Below are positions 23,301 to 35,300 of a stretch of DNA of 64,000 nucleotides, one piece after another. Each line of letters opens with the position of its first letter. The stretch's first letter is position 1. Source of the DNA: Membranipora membranacea. Taxonomy: Eukaryota; Bryozoa; Gymnolaemata; Cheilostomatida; Membraniporidae. The stretch is from positions 12,779,001-12,843,000 of the forward strand of contig OU612067.1 in assembly GCA_914767715.1 (NCBI GenBank). Direction: 5' to 3'. The position numbers were made by a program, and so were the translations under genes. The notes under the pieces were generated by a model. It was given only the letters and a program-made list of their open reading frames with translations. It was not told the origin of the DNA and made no database searches.

Positions 23301-24982
23301 CTGTTCATGCTACTATTCGGTAAAACACTACTATTTATTTCCCCATTGTATGAATGATGCTGTCTTGATAGCCCCTAAAACCTGCTTAAAATATGATACT
23401 TACCATAAATAGCCACTCATAATGAAGCTCTAAATTTGTATTTCAATATATAGCACTTCTTTCAAATCCTAGGCAGTGAAAACTTTTAAACAGGCCTGCA
23501 AAAATCACCAATTTAAATTTTTCTACTGCACATAGCCACCTCACACATGGACACCATCAAATGCATTTTTCCAAAGATTTAGGTCATTTAAACTTTTCAA
23601 TTTCGTTATTTCACACATTTAAGTATATTATTTTAAACTCAATAGTGCAATAGGTTGGCTTTTTCTGTAGGGGTGTCGTGGTAAAGCCAATTCTCAATAA
23701 ACTATAATCACTGTTTCAGATCACTCTTGGAAGTGGAAAGTTCCCGTTTGACCACAATTTTCTCATAAATGTGGGTGAAACTGTAACTGGACACAAGTTC
23801 GGTGGATATTGCGGGCCAAAGAACGAAGATTCAAAAGTTACTAGAAGTGTCCACTATTTGCGCACGCCTGATAGCGAAGCTCGGCCTGAAAAGTTCAAGG
23901 AAAATGTGGTTGTCTTGTCAGCACTTGGTGGCAAAGATGAAATCAAAATTCCCTCCGATTTCACGTATCACAGCCCCCAGTGTCTCTGGATAAGTTATAC
24001 TTGGGTAGAGAATAACCCCCAACTGGTAAGTGAAATAAATGATGCATATCGTGATGATGATGATGCAACAAACCTCCCCGCGAAGTTCACAGTACATCAT
24101 TCTGGTTCTGTGACTGAGCCAGGTAAAAGGATCCAACGTGTGAGTAAAGGTGGAGATGTTAGACATCCTGATAAGTCAAGCGATCTAGAGGTTTGGGCTC
24201 ATCTTCCCAAGCTCAAATCAGTTATCAACCACCTTTTGAATGATGAAAGATTCACAGAGTGGTTTCGTAGTCTCGATCTGGAACAAGACATAACCTCTGA
24301 AGTTGAGAAAGTGTACAATCAGTTTTTTGCTGCAGACCGCTTACCAGCATCAGCAAAGTATGCCACTATACAAATTCGTATCATCAACTTGGCACGACCC
24401 AATCAAATGGGAATAGCTTCCCTCAAAGCGGACCCAGACAATTGCAACACTGTAATTCCTGCAGAATCCGGAGATAAAACCTCAAAAGCATCATCTAAAC
24501 TCACCGACCAAGCAAAACCCCGCAAATCACCAATTGTTTTGCCAGATTCCTCTCCAGAAGGGTTTGAACAATCAGGGACGCCATGTAAACCTTCTCTTGA
24601 CGAGTCGAAATCAACCAGGGTATCAAACCAGAACTATGATTCTGCACCTAGAGTTTTGTGTGGTAACATGACATTGGCCCACGCTGAACCAAAGTCAGTC
24701 CTGCAGAGTTCAATTCCACCAGCTCTGACAGGCACAAGACCAAAACAAGACTTAGCTTCCGTTATAAGCCATCCTTCTCGAGATGAAGCAAAACAGTTCA
24801 AATCTGAATTGCTGCTAATGGAAAATGATGATAAAGTTCATATGCAGTTCAGAAGGCCGGAAGCCTTATTCACCAACTACACCGTAGAGTACATTGTCAA
24901 TGTGTTGATGCCAGAAACTGTCAAGGTGCATGAAGACCGATGTCCATACCGAAAAGAAGCTCTGGTGTGTTGCAAGTCCTGA
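11267..24982 (+). CDS. Caspase-like protein B with a very long unrecognised C-terminal region (8 exons, 1516 aa)
   Basis: Exons 11267-11350, 13121-13993, 14802-15255, 16246-16315, 17745-17892, 18783-19901, 20046-20585 and 23720-24982 join in consistent phases (0,0,1,2,0,0,0) to a single TGA. An alternative first exon is at 12695-12778. Residues 29-470 parallel copy A: KRDGAREEAD, His about 287 in THGDQG, and Cys about 326 in QSCQG, where the Ala is also changed. Residues 471 to 1516 have no counterpart in copy A and no family I recognise. They are soluble, without membrane helices or Cys-rich motifs. They include a mixed alpha/beta-looking stretch (18783-19850), a conserved-looking block with KRNYILRGKENTGVVIATDG, and a Ser/Pro-rich low-complexity segment near 24480-24640. 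The exon at 18783-19901 carries an AATC tetranucleotide repeat read as SINQSIND. A poly(A) signal is at 25680. The alternative is two genes, with the second starting inside 16.2-18.8 kb. The phase match favours one gene but does not prove it. Confidence 0.65.
12695..12778 (+). CDS. First exon, variant 2, of caspase B
   Basis: The exon codes for 28 residues with FPQEDYRAVVGPI and ends phase 0 at CAA|gtggga. It is nearer to exon 2 (13121) than variant 1 is. Either variant splices in frame to 13121. It could be an alternative promoter exon or the remains of a third duplicate. Confidence 0.55.
12865..13081. mobile_element. MITE, CAGGSCC family, copy 1
   Basis: Ends read CAGGCCCGTAGTTCTAGGGG on the left and, reversed, CAAGGCTGTAGTTTAGGG on the right, so they are imperfect inverted repeats. 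It aligns along its length with 39151-39377 and in part with 52232-52370. The CAGGG-type end suggests a hAT-like origin, but I see no clean 8-bp target duplication. It sits just before exon 2 of caspase B. Confidence 0.7.
15290..15480 (+). repeat. tRNA-derived SINE family 1, 5'-truncated copy
   Basis: It has an A-box-like TGGCACAATCGGATAGC and B-box-like GGGTTGGAGTCCC, followed by the family tail (TTGATTGTTCCAGCCCCCAGC ... GTATACCTCTC). The first ~115 bases of the full unit are missing. A short 15481-15563 spacer with three TGGAAAGACA motifs joins it to the next copy. It lies in intron 3 of caspase B, exactly where similarity to copy A ends. Confidence 0.8.
15564..15892 (+). repeat. tRNA-derived SINE family 1, full-length copy
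   Basis: It starts CTACTGCAAGGGGTCCCAGC, has a shared 5' body, then the RNA polymerase III boxes (TGGCGCAATCGGTTAGC and GGGTTCGAGTCCC) and the CTCGGGTGTATACCTCTCC tail. It carries an internal duplication of GAGATGGC just before the A box. It is closely similar to 41167-41506. Confidence 0.85.
19021..19043 (+). repeat. Coding AATC tetranucleotide microsatellite
   Basis: Five and three-quarter AATC units lie inside the sixth exon of caspase B and are read as repeated INQS. Change by one unit would shift the frame; change by three units would add or remove four residues. Confidence 0.85.
21527..22121. mobile_element. Non-autonomous inverted-repeat DNA transposon, about 595 bp
   Basis: Ends GTAATTCCTCACCTATA and its complement form terminal inverted repeats; subterminal TATAAGTCACC/TATAAGACACC motifs are repeated several times. 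It lies in the 3.1-kb last intron of caspase B. It encloses a tRNA-like sequence at 21919-21991 on the minus strand. No transposase is visible. Confidence 0.7.
21919..21991 (-). repeat. tRNA-like pseudogene or SINE head
   Basis: Read on the minus strand it has a good A box (TAGCTCAGTGGTAAAG), a loop containing CTTATAAG and a weak B box (AGTTCAAAACC). The acceptor stem pairs only at three positions, so it is not a working tRNA gene. Confidence 0.5.
22600..23030. repeat. Degenerate minisatellite, about 24-bp unit
   Basis: Imperfect repeats of the form GGGTTTGagactcaacattttg run for about 430 bp in the last intron of caspase B. The unit drifts heavily but keeps GGTTTG at a regular step. Confidence 0.75.
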
Positions 24983-25916
24983 AACCCTGAGCTGGCCCTG
25001 TCACGGATATTTTGTACGATATCCATTTAAATATCCACATTCATACTAATTTTATCTTGTATGTTATTATCTTGTTGTAACATTAGTTACGTCTAATATG
25101 CCCGCACCAATATTATAGTGGATCAGTACACACCATACTATACTGAAAAACTGGTAGATAGTCTTTGCTATCTGTCTTTAGACATTTTTTGTGAACTTAC
25201 TCAGTTCATCAGGAACTTAGAATTCTGAGGAATTTTTTTACCACTGGAGCAGTGCAGCATGCATGCCCTTTTGCTTGATATAAGCTAGTTATATTTATCG
25301 TGGTACATCTGCTTTTCATATTTTTTGTATTCTCGTTGTTTGTTATTCGGCATACTGCATATCATTTTTCATTCTTCACCCATTTTTGTTAATGGATTAC
25401 GAAAGTAAGGATCTTATGATTCTGTGGAATTTTCATCGCTCACAATCACACGATGTAATGTGTATGCCCTTTTGCAAGGCATCCAGTGTTTTATAATTGT
25501 GCCATAATGGGTGAAGAATCTTTTTGACTAATTTTAACATAGATATTGCATATTTTTTTATTTGATGTGCCAAACTTTGAGTAAAACAGCCCTTCGAACA
25601 TTTAACAAAATTCGCATGATAATTTTACCATTTACTTTTGTTTTTGTGTGGTCCCATTATCTCCAAGTGACAATTGACAAATAAAATTTATATATATATA
25701 TATATTTTTACCTTTCTCACCTAGACCGCCATGTTCCGGGAAGGGTGGCGGTCCTGCAGGGCACCAAGTTCTATAAGAGAATGCCATCTGATTCTTTCAT
25801 CAACATCTTCATCTGAGAGGCCCCATATATAATGTTTAATTCTAAATGCTTGATTATGTGTGGGATTTGCTTGAACTGGCATAGCTCCTTCATCACACTA
25901 ATCAATTTGTATACAT

Positions 25917-26020
25917 TCTTGCGACCGAGAAGATAACTCCTTTACCACACTAATCAATTTGTATACATTCCTATACAAATTGATTAGTGTGGTAAAGGAG
26001 TTATCTTCTCGGTCGCAAGA
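25917..26020. repeat. Perfect 49-bp-arm palindrome with 6-nt loop
   Basis: Arms 25917-25965 and 25972-26020 are exact reverse complements around cattcc. The inner part of the left arm is also repeated directly just upstream (about 25886-25917). A second perfect hairpin (16-bp arms, 26068-26083 and 26099-26114, C-rich 15-nt loop) and a small one (GCTCGAC/GTCGAGC, 26044-26058) follow directly. Confidence 0.95.
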
Positions 26021-26639
26021 GAACACAATATTTAATATTTGCTGCTCGACAGTCGAGCATGCAAGAGTTGACAAGCTTTGTTCCCTCCCCCCCCCACCGA
26101 ACAAAGCTTGTCAAGACAGGCTAGAACTGGCACAGCTAGCCAAAACGAAAGTTTGACCATCGCTTTGTAATTAGTCATCATTAGGGCCTATCATCGAAAG
26201 TTGGCAAGAATTGCAGTTGGTCTTTGCCCAATGATACAATAAAAGTAAACTGAGCAGAGGAGTGGCAGTGCAGGTCACAGGTCACAGTTGATATGCGGCT
26301 AAACAATTAATTAAGCTGTTTAAACCGAATTTTACCCTATTGTACTATCTTTTCTGAAATATTTTCCACAAAACTTCAGTTTTGTGTTTATGATAAACGC
26401 ATGTGTATATAAAATAAAAGGAACCCATATCCAGAGCCTCATAACTCTTCTTTCAAAAAAGGTTATTTTGGAAAATAGAAGAAACGGCTGAATCACAGTC
26501 CTGTCTTCAACCACATATGTTTACTGTGCATGTAACATTTTTTCCACGTTTTTTGCCTAATATGTGCCATTAAAACTTAAAAAAAAGAAAAATTAAACAA
26601 AATTACACTTTGCCCATTCATATTCAAGTTAAATCTGAG

Positions 26640-27430
26640 AGCACCAGTGGGAAAGCATGGCTTAGTGGTTAGCATGTCCGATTGCAGCATGGGAGGCCCA
26701 AGTTAAAGTCCTGGTGAGGTCTGTTATATCCATAACTTTTCCTTTACCACTTGGTGGATCACTACTTTTACCCACTACCTCATTAAATTCCCAGTTGTGA
26801 CCAAAAAACAAGCAAAGAGGTGAATGTAAAATCTAATATTTTTACAAATACCACAATTATAGCATGATTGTTGCGGGAGAGGCCCGGTTCGAATCCTGGT
26901 GAAGATGGATTTTTTTTAATACCCTTTTTGGCATCTATATCAAGAAAATGTTTTTTTGCATTCATACATTACATACAATTATACATTGCATACAATTATA
27001 TATTACATACAATTATATATTACATACATTTATATATTAAATAATATCTACAAATGTACATTATATACAAATATATAATATATACAATTATATATTATAT
27101 ACAATTATATATTGTGTAAAATTATATACAATGTACAATATATATAAATATACCGCAGTTATAACATGCTTGTTGTTGCGAGAGGCCTGACTGAGTTCAC
27201 ATCCCGGTGAAGAAAGATTTTATTTACATATCATCTCTTTTTCTACTTGGCGGTTTAACTTGTTTTGTTTTGGTACCTATTTATTGCTACTTACACCCAC
27301 TACATCATTAAATTTAACCACCTGGATTATTTCGCACTGAGCTTTGCAAGCTTAAGCGGCCCAGCGTGGCTGAGCGGTGGGAGTGATTGATCTCAGCCCA
27401 AGTTAAAATTCCTGTGAGGCCAGATTAAAA
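26640..27430 (+). repeat. Cluster of decayed tRNA-like repeats and AT satellite
   Basis: TGGCTTAGTGGTTAGC (26650s), GGTTCGAATCCTGGTGAAG (26880s), a related GAGAGGCCTGACTGAGTTCACATCCCGGTGAAGA (in two pieces near 27180-27215) and GTGGCTGAGCGGTGGGAG (27366 on) look like parts of one tRNA-derived family. Between them is a run of ATACAATTATATATT-type repeats. No intact tRNA can be folded. Confidence 0.5.
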
Positions 27431-28501
27431 AAAGCAAGGAGGGAGCATCGGGAGGAGCCCTTATTTATAATATATAATATATGTAAATATACCTCAATTA
27501 TAACATGTTTGTTACGTTATATTCTATGGCTGTGGGGGGAGTTCTGCCACATAATAGGACAACGAGACTCCGGCTGTCTACCTCATAGGTGGCATGGAAA
27601 GGACAGCCATTTTATTTTGCACTTATAATGACATCGCCAATTGGCCATCCATCATAAACTCAATCGACAACCTGAGTGTATATCATTCACACCCTTGAAG
27701 TTTTGTGGCATTTATGATCGCGGCATTTCTAGTCTAATTTGAATATCTTCGTAAACCAATCACTAGCAGACAGACATTGGAGTAGTTTTTCCGAAGGCAG
27801 GCTGGGGATTTTTTGGCTTTAGATGGACATGGGCGATTCTTGATTTGAATAGTTGATTTGTTGTTGATGGTGTGGCTTGTAAGTTGTAGCTCTATAGCGC
27901 TTTTTGTATTGGTCTGCATTAAATGATTTGTCATTGAAATCCATCAAAGCAGTACACTATCCTTACATTATATTTGAATACTGCTGGTTACCAAAGACGC
28001 GACTGTCTTGGGAAAACTGTTTGCCGTCTAGGCACAGCTGGGGAAAAAACAGTGCCACTTTTAAACTAAGCGCCTCCGCTCTGACACCACTCAAGCCCTC
28101 CATAATTACACCAACAATGGTAGGCGTATCTCATCAAGAAGCGGTCGCTTTATTCCAGCAATTTAGGCAGTACTAGTTTCTTTTATGACCAGACTATCTT
28201 GCTTGGTAATAAATAATTTTTCTCATTTCTTGTATCATTGAGTATATGCAGCTCTGATTTTGCGTTAACTATTTTATTATGCTTGAAATCACTTTATCGT
28301 TTGCTTTAGTGATTACTGCAGGATATTAAAGTACACGTACACAAAAAAAAATAGCTTTAATATAAAGAATATCCTTGTCTCACCATTTAACTCACGTCAA
28401 GCATAGAATGCTGCCGCTGGTGAAAGACCACATTTTCCATCGTAGGTGATGTACTTGCTGGTTCTACTGGATATTATTTCTGCTGAATTGTAAACCATGT
28501 A

Positions 28502-28741
28502 CTAGAAATATTTGCTAGTTTCAAATCTGATTAAACTTAGTTGATTAGACAGCGTGTTTTGTTTGCGAGGTGTCTGATGCTGTGCATAACGGAGGGATTC
28601 AATATTTAAACTCAAATCACCCTCAGGATTAAATATCATCCATATGTAGGGTCGGCCAAGTATGACTGTCATTTGCAGCATGAGATGGATTCTCTCATTA
28701 GCCTCGGACATTCGGTTCGGAGCTGACACTGCTGACTAATT
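28502..28741 (-). CDS. Doubtful small exon or ORF
   Basis: A minus-strand frame follows an acceptor-like AATTAG near 28742 and reads SAPNRMSEANERIH ... FNPEGDLSLN before a stop at 28502-28504. Its composition looks protein-like. It lies 0.6 kb beyond the end of the 13-exon gene, so it could be an alternative last exon, but I see no in-phase donor to join it. It may be chance. Confidence 0.25.
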
Positions 28742-29334
28742 TCCTATTACTGATTTGCTGCTTGGTACAATCTTGGTATGGAAGCTTGCAGTTTCCATTT
28801 GGTTTGTGCCCAAATTTCTATAGCTATAAAGTTTAACTGCGATACTCTGATATAAAAACCATGCAGGCTTTACCACTCGGTAGTAACAAGACTAGTGTTC
28901 CACTCCACCCATTTGCTGTGTCTATGGGAGCTCACCGCCAGATTCACTTGGGTAGAGATGCATAACAAAAAATTGTTGAAAATTTGATAGTTTGATAAAT
29001 GGTAGCAAACAATATACTCAAATTGTATGAAAAGATTAAACTAGCCTAGATCCAAACTGGTAATCTTTTATTTAATTGTTTACGTAAAAAGAATTGTTTG
29101 AATCATATTATAATCAGCATCAACTAAAAAAGTAAGTAAATGAAAAATCATAATTTGGAAAAGTAAATCAAACACAAATAACTCATATTTTATTGTGACA
29201 GCAAAATCAATCCTTATCAATCTGAATGGATAGAGTTATAAACTCTTTAACATTTATGGAGTAGGGGAGAAATTAGTTCCTGTGCGATATCCTGACTTTC
29301 ATATACTGATAACTCATACCTCTTTCTAAGCTCC

Positions 29335-32300
29335 TCATAGCCTCATATAACCGAACCCTTTCTCCAGCCTCTCTTTCATATCCTTGTTGGTCCGAGGTTT
29401 GTCAGGTGGTAAACTTGCCAGCTTCTTATTGGCTCTTACAAAGTTTGTGTGCCTTTTCTTATTGGTGTAATCTGATTTTCTGTGATGAACATGCTCCACA
29501 GTATTATCTTTGTCGGATGAGTGTTTGGGTCCGCTGCCGACATCAAACAGAGCCGGGTGTAGAGGCAGGCCACGCTCTTGCATCATCGGTATGAGAAGAT
29601 CAGTCTCACCATGAAGAACATCCACCAACACAAACTGAAATCAGGAATCAATATGAAAACTGCCTGATCGAGTATGGTGATTATGACAGTGCAAATGTGC
29701 AAACACTAATTAACAAGATTGCTGCATTGACAGGACTCCAAGATGCTGGTCTAAATTCAAATTTACAATCAATGATCTGGTAGGTTGGTAAGGTAAGCTT
29801 TGTCAATAATAATGCATTAAAATGAACAAGGAGGTTAGCTCATATTGGATTGCTTCTGCTTCTACAGAAATGCACTTGTATGTTACTGGTGCCTACTTTC
29901 TATTGTCACTGCCTGTGTGGTCACTGAAACCTCAAGAATTTAAGATCAAAAAGTTTTCCATTAAAAACATGGTGCCAAGTTACACGGGCTTGAGTCTGTC
30001 TAACATTTATTCTGTTTCCAATTATACATCAGGCCCTTAGGCAAAATTACCTGTATCGCTGCCTGCATGTGGTGAGTACATAACTCGTAAGCTCTCATAG
30101 ACAACACAACTTGATGAATCTTGGTCTGTAATGAGATGAGGGTGAGGATATATATCAATCTCACTATGGATATAAGTCTAATTATCAATTAATATATTGA
30201 TAATAATAATTAGTAATTAATGCAAATAATCATTAATAATAATAATTGATAATAATATGTTAATAAATTACTATATTGATAATAATTAATATAAGGACAA
30301 ATAAGGCAACGACAAAAATAACATAAAGCTAAAATCTTTTCTCAAGGATTCGCTATGATAGTCAAATTGCGCCTTTAATATTCATTATTAGCATGAAATT
30401 GGTTATGGTTGTGGAAGGACAGCTGCACTGATTCCATGGTTTCTACTCTTATTGTAGACATGAAGCTAAAACTGGCTCATTGAGTATAAGCAAGTTCCAA
30501 AGATATGCCGGTATAGAGATTTTGCGAAGAAAGCCTTACTAAAAGTCTGTTAAAATTAATTGAGCAACCAACAAGGGGATTTTTCCATGGTATGCGATGC
30601 AAGGACTTTCCCTAAAATTTGTAATTGTATTTTCTAACGTGGGAAATTCGAGACAGGTAGGCTACTAAGTCAATTATCAATGTTTAACCATGTGCAAAAC
30701 ATGTGGGGCAGTCGACAAATATACTATTCTTACCTGGCCAGTGAAAATAGTGGCATTTTTTATTGTCGGACTATTGTAGGTTTTCTGAATCTTGGCTAAC
30801 TGATCTTTAACATATTTATCATCGCTCACACCCAAATACTTAGCTTCCTCTGTCAGAGTCTCTAAGCTGAAATGAAACAAATTTTAACAAAAGAACACGG
30901 AGTCAAACTTGATAGATGGACGACAAACCAAGGATATAATGACAAATGTGTCTTGGGATGCCCTAAGACTTATCTCGGGTCGCTAACATTGTGAGGCAGC
31001 AGCCTGTAACCATCACCGTATGATGATCAGAACTGTCAATGACAGCAGCATTCTTTCCCCATAATACAATCAAAAGGCTAAAGCTGCCACATAGTCTGAA
31101 ACCATGGACTGCTGTTAATGGTTATAACAACGTTGAATATCAGCAATAGTGACGTCATGTGTCTAGGTGTACAATCTTAATACTAACCATTCTACATATT
31201 GCTCATTGAGATCTTGGCCCGTCCCCTTTTTCTTGTTCATATATGTGGAGAACCAGCTATGTTTCCACATTGTAGTACTGTTTATCTCAGAGCTCATCTT
31301 GATATTGGCGTAGTTGACTTCATATTCCCTTAGAAGAAACATAATATTTCAATTGAACATTTTTTTACTATGTTTGACTATCTCTTTTTTATTGTCATTT
31401 CGCATTGTCACTTACAATGAAGATCATAAGAACCTCCCAACACACACTTTTTTCACCAGTATAACAAATTGAAAGTTGGCAGCTGAATTGAAAGAACTTG
31501 ATATTTTAATCAAAGCACAGACCAACAATAGGAGTGGTTAGACGACGGTCTTCAGCATGCAAATGTGACGGTCGTGGATTCGAATCCCACTGCATCCACT
31601 GACTCCTGCGATTTGTTGGACTCCTAGGTGAGCTCCGACCTGCCTAAAAACTGAGAACGAATTGGCGCAGACATTGCGGCCTCGCCCTTAAAGAACCCAC
31701 TTTTTCGCCACCCATTCTTTGTGATGCGGTGAGTGACTTAACCATGTGATTTTAACCAACATTTTTAACCAACAAATTAACTTAGCAGGGCTTGTTGATC
31801 AACACCTATCTGATAGCTAACCCATTACAATTTTGACTATTACGCTGATATATGCATACAAAGACACACATGCACAAATGCTCACATGCACAAATGCTCA
31901 CATGCACACACGTACACATGCACAGACGCACACATACTTTGCAGTGTTGTGCAGAGTCTGCAGGAGACTTTTGTTACTTCTAGACTTGATCTTCAGCCAG
32001 CTTATTTGTGAATGGTCGCTGCATTGCATTTTATCCATCAGGAACACCTTTCTGTGAATTGTAAACATACTGATTAAAAATTGAAGCATAACCTGCCAAT
32101 GGCTTGGCTAGCTTGGAAAGAAAACTTCTAAAGCTGAAAAATTGGAATAATTGAATTCTCAAGAAAGCCTGTATTTGTGGCACAATACGCAAGCTAAGAG
32201 AATGTAATGAATTGTACAATATAACTGTAGAGTCTTCTTTCAAGAACTACCAAAACTGCTTAGTTACATGTTGTGTTAACACACTGATAATAGATTTTGG

Positions 32301-35300
32301 AATTGCTTTGATTTTTCTGGGGGCATTGTCAGATGGGCGTAGTGGCACAACTTACAACAGGGGATTTGTGCGATTGTTTATCAGATCTAGGTGGTTAGCC
32401 CCCTCAGATATTCCCTTGAGAAAGGCAGCGTTAATCATCTTCCAAATCTGATTCACTCCTTTACCACGAGTTGTCTTCATAGGCACAACAGGAGATATGG
32501 CTTTGACTACGCTCATCTGCTTAGCCCTAAGACTTCTGAAAATATCAGTGAAATCATGCTGGTAAAATGCAGCGATATCATACCGCTTACCGATTGACAA
32601 TGTGTTCTAATGATTATAAAAAAATCAAACGATATATAATACCAAATTTACCATAACCTCACTATAAGAAAAGAAGAATTTAAACATGCATATCACATGC
32701 CTAAAAGCTGGTTAACCTGAGATCCAGCTTCTTTCAGGACATTATGCAGGAATATGTAAAATTAGAAATAATCTTTTTAAAATTTTGAATGATTTTCAGC
32801 TTATAAATAATGCATTATCGAGTTAACATGGGTCATCACCACTACTTTGCAATTCAGGTACATAAAAGTGACTACACTACAGATTTGCCCCGAAAAATAT
32901 GAGACAGCGTACCTAAACATGCGTTAGTAATAGTTTGTTTACTGAAACTTACAAAAAGGGTTTACGGGTTGAAGAAAACGAGTCATATGGTCGATACTTT
33001 CATCATCGCTTTCCTGCCCACAGAACTGGCATGAAAAAAGCTCCATATATTCTCATCTGGAGTACTCAAGATTTAGGTTCCATCAAACTCAATGGAATAG
33101 AAAGTTTTGTGAGCTCCAATTTGTTGTCCTCCCTCATCTAAGGTACTGTTTAAGCGTAGGAAACAATTGAAAAGAGCTCAGAAAACTGTCTGTAGAATGG
33201 GATCCACATACACCCTATACTTACTCAGAATAAGTTTTATGTGTTGGTATCATGCCATGCCTTCTTTTGTTGATTGTTGCCACTGGCTCTACCACTACTA
33301 CTCTGTGATGACTTTTAACTCCTACTTTGAGGAAATCATTCCAAGTTATTGTAGCTGGGTCGAATATCCCCTCAGCTAGATTCTGATGGTGTTTCTCCGG
33401 TGTGCCAGGCCGGCTGTGGCTGTCTGAAATAGCATACGACGTGACGCAGAATTGTCAGTTTTCATTCATTGTTCATTGGTTAAGTGGTTCTTCAGAAAGC
33501 TACATGATTTATCTTCACAAATACCATGCATCAGCAAACTAATTCAAGAAATTTTTGCAAGTTCACAATGGCAAATTTGAACTTGATCTGAATCTGAATC
33601 TCAACAGCTTAAAAACTGGGTCTGACCAGAAAGAAAGAAGGAATATTGGTGAAATGTAAATTAAAAAAAAGGACAGATAGGATTTTTTTCTCACCCTCGT
33701 TGAACTTGACTCTACAGTAGTCACAAATTTCCTAATTACTATTCAATGGGGAATTTTGTCTCAAGTAGATCACAGTCTGAAGCAACAAATTATCTAGGAC
33801 AAGGGGACAAAATACCTGCACTTAGAGGCATTCTGTTTTCTGTTCAAATTACAAAATCAGCACCAGTTGATTGCATATTGGGAAAAAAGGAAGGTCGCTA
33901 AAATTTTACTTTATTATCAATGATTTGATGATGACCTAAATTAGAGGTGAAGAACTGGTGGCCAAGACAAGGTAATATTATTTGGTAGTTTTACTAGTAT
34001 ATCTGATTGCTTGTATGAGTTGATAAAATAACAAAAATATTACTTCCAGAAACCTCTAGTGTGTTCTAAAGATTCTCATAAAATTGCGTTAGTCAGAGCG
34101 TTAGCATACTTGATCATGTCATCAGGTGGTTATCATTCTACTCTCGCAGAGTATAGCGCGGCTGTGGATTCTATTATAGACTAGAGCAAGATTTTGCTAC
34201 AAAAATAATTTTTATCTGTACCATGAAGACTGCTTTTCTTCTGCACCACCCAAATAGATCTTGTATCATGAGCCAAGAAACAAAACACAAGAACACTATA
34301 AACAAACAAATATAAAAAATGAATCAACATTTATTATGTATAACAAAAGGTTCCACAATATTTTGAAAACAGAGGGTTATGTCAATGTCTACAAAAGTTT
34401 CATCTATGATCACATGAAAGCTCACCTTGTATCTGACCTTCCCTTGTTTATATGTGACCAAGAAGAGTACGTCGACTTTTTGTGCGCTAAAATGGTAGAC
34501 AGTGTTTACCACATTAATGAGAGTAAGGTAAATTAACTCCTTTATATTGCCAGGGAAGCAGATTTTAGATATTTTAGATATTTTTGATATTTTTGATATT
34601 TTTGATATTTTAGATATTTTAGATATTTTAGATATTTTTGATATTTTAGATATTTTAGATATTTTTGATATTTTATATATTTTAGATATTTTTGATATTT
34701 TAGATATTTTAGATATTTTAGATATTTTAGATATTTTAGATATTTTAGATATTTGAGATGTTTAAGATGTTTTAGGTATTTTAGATAATTTAGATACTTT
34801 AGAAATAATAAATAATCGGCGGATTTTAAGGTCAACTAGTCTGATAATATAATCAGTGGTAAGCAACAAATACAATTTTGAAAGGTTGAACTGATCATCA
34901 AAGTGACACTTAATCTCAAGCTATTTGGAAATGCAATGGTTTTCAAAGAAATCATGTTGGAAAGAAGACAATATTGTCACGCTGGTGCTGGCATGTGTGG
35001 TTATGCTTAGAAAGAGGCACTCACTTTTTTCAGTAGATTGTTTCGGGAATTTCCTCAGTCCAAATGCTAAAACAGACCCTTCTGATACGTAAGTAGACTT
35101 TCTTTGTACAGATGGTTTGGGGCCTTTCTTTACCAGTGGTTGGTGAGGTTTTTGATTATGCACTACCAAGCTACAAGAATTAGTGGGAGTCTCCACCAAA
35201 CATATCTAATCAAATATTCCAAAAATTAAATTGTATCAATATAAATCCAAATCTAAATCATGTCTATGAACTGACTCTGAGCTGCCAATCATTCAATATG

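Larger units (their letters stand above)
24983..29334. other. Repeat-rich intergenic region
   Basis: It holds the 3' UTR of caspase B, a nested hairpin cluster (25886-26114), AT-rich satellite-like sequence (about 26960-27160) and several tRNA-like fragments (A box near 26653 and 27367; B-box-like GGTTCGAATCC near 26887). I found no supported gene apart from a doubtful frame at 28502-28741. Confidence 0.5.

Noticed and set aside
27904-28176. 90-residue plus-strand frame
   Set aside because: No splice partners or motifs, in a repeat-rich region; composition is not convincing.
31833-32057. Frame with THTHAQTHT repeats
   Set aside because: It is a CACATGCACAAATG minisatellite read as protein.
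34542-34835. Open frames reading LKYLKY or ILDIFD repeats
   Set aside because: They are readings of the TAGATATTT microsatellite on the two strands.
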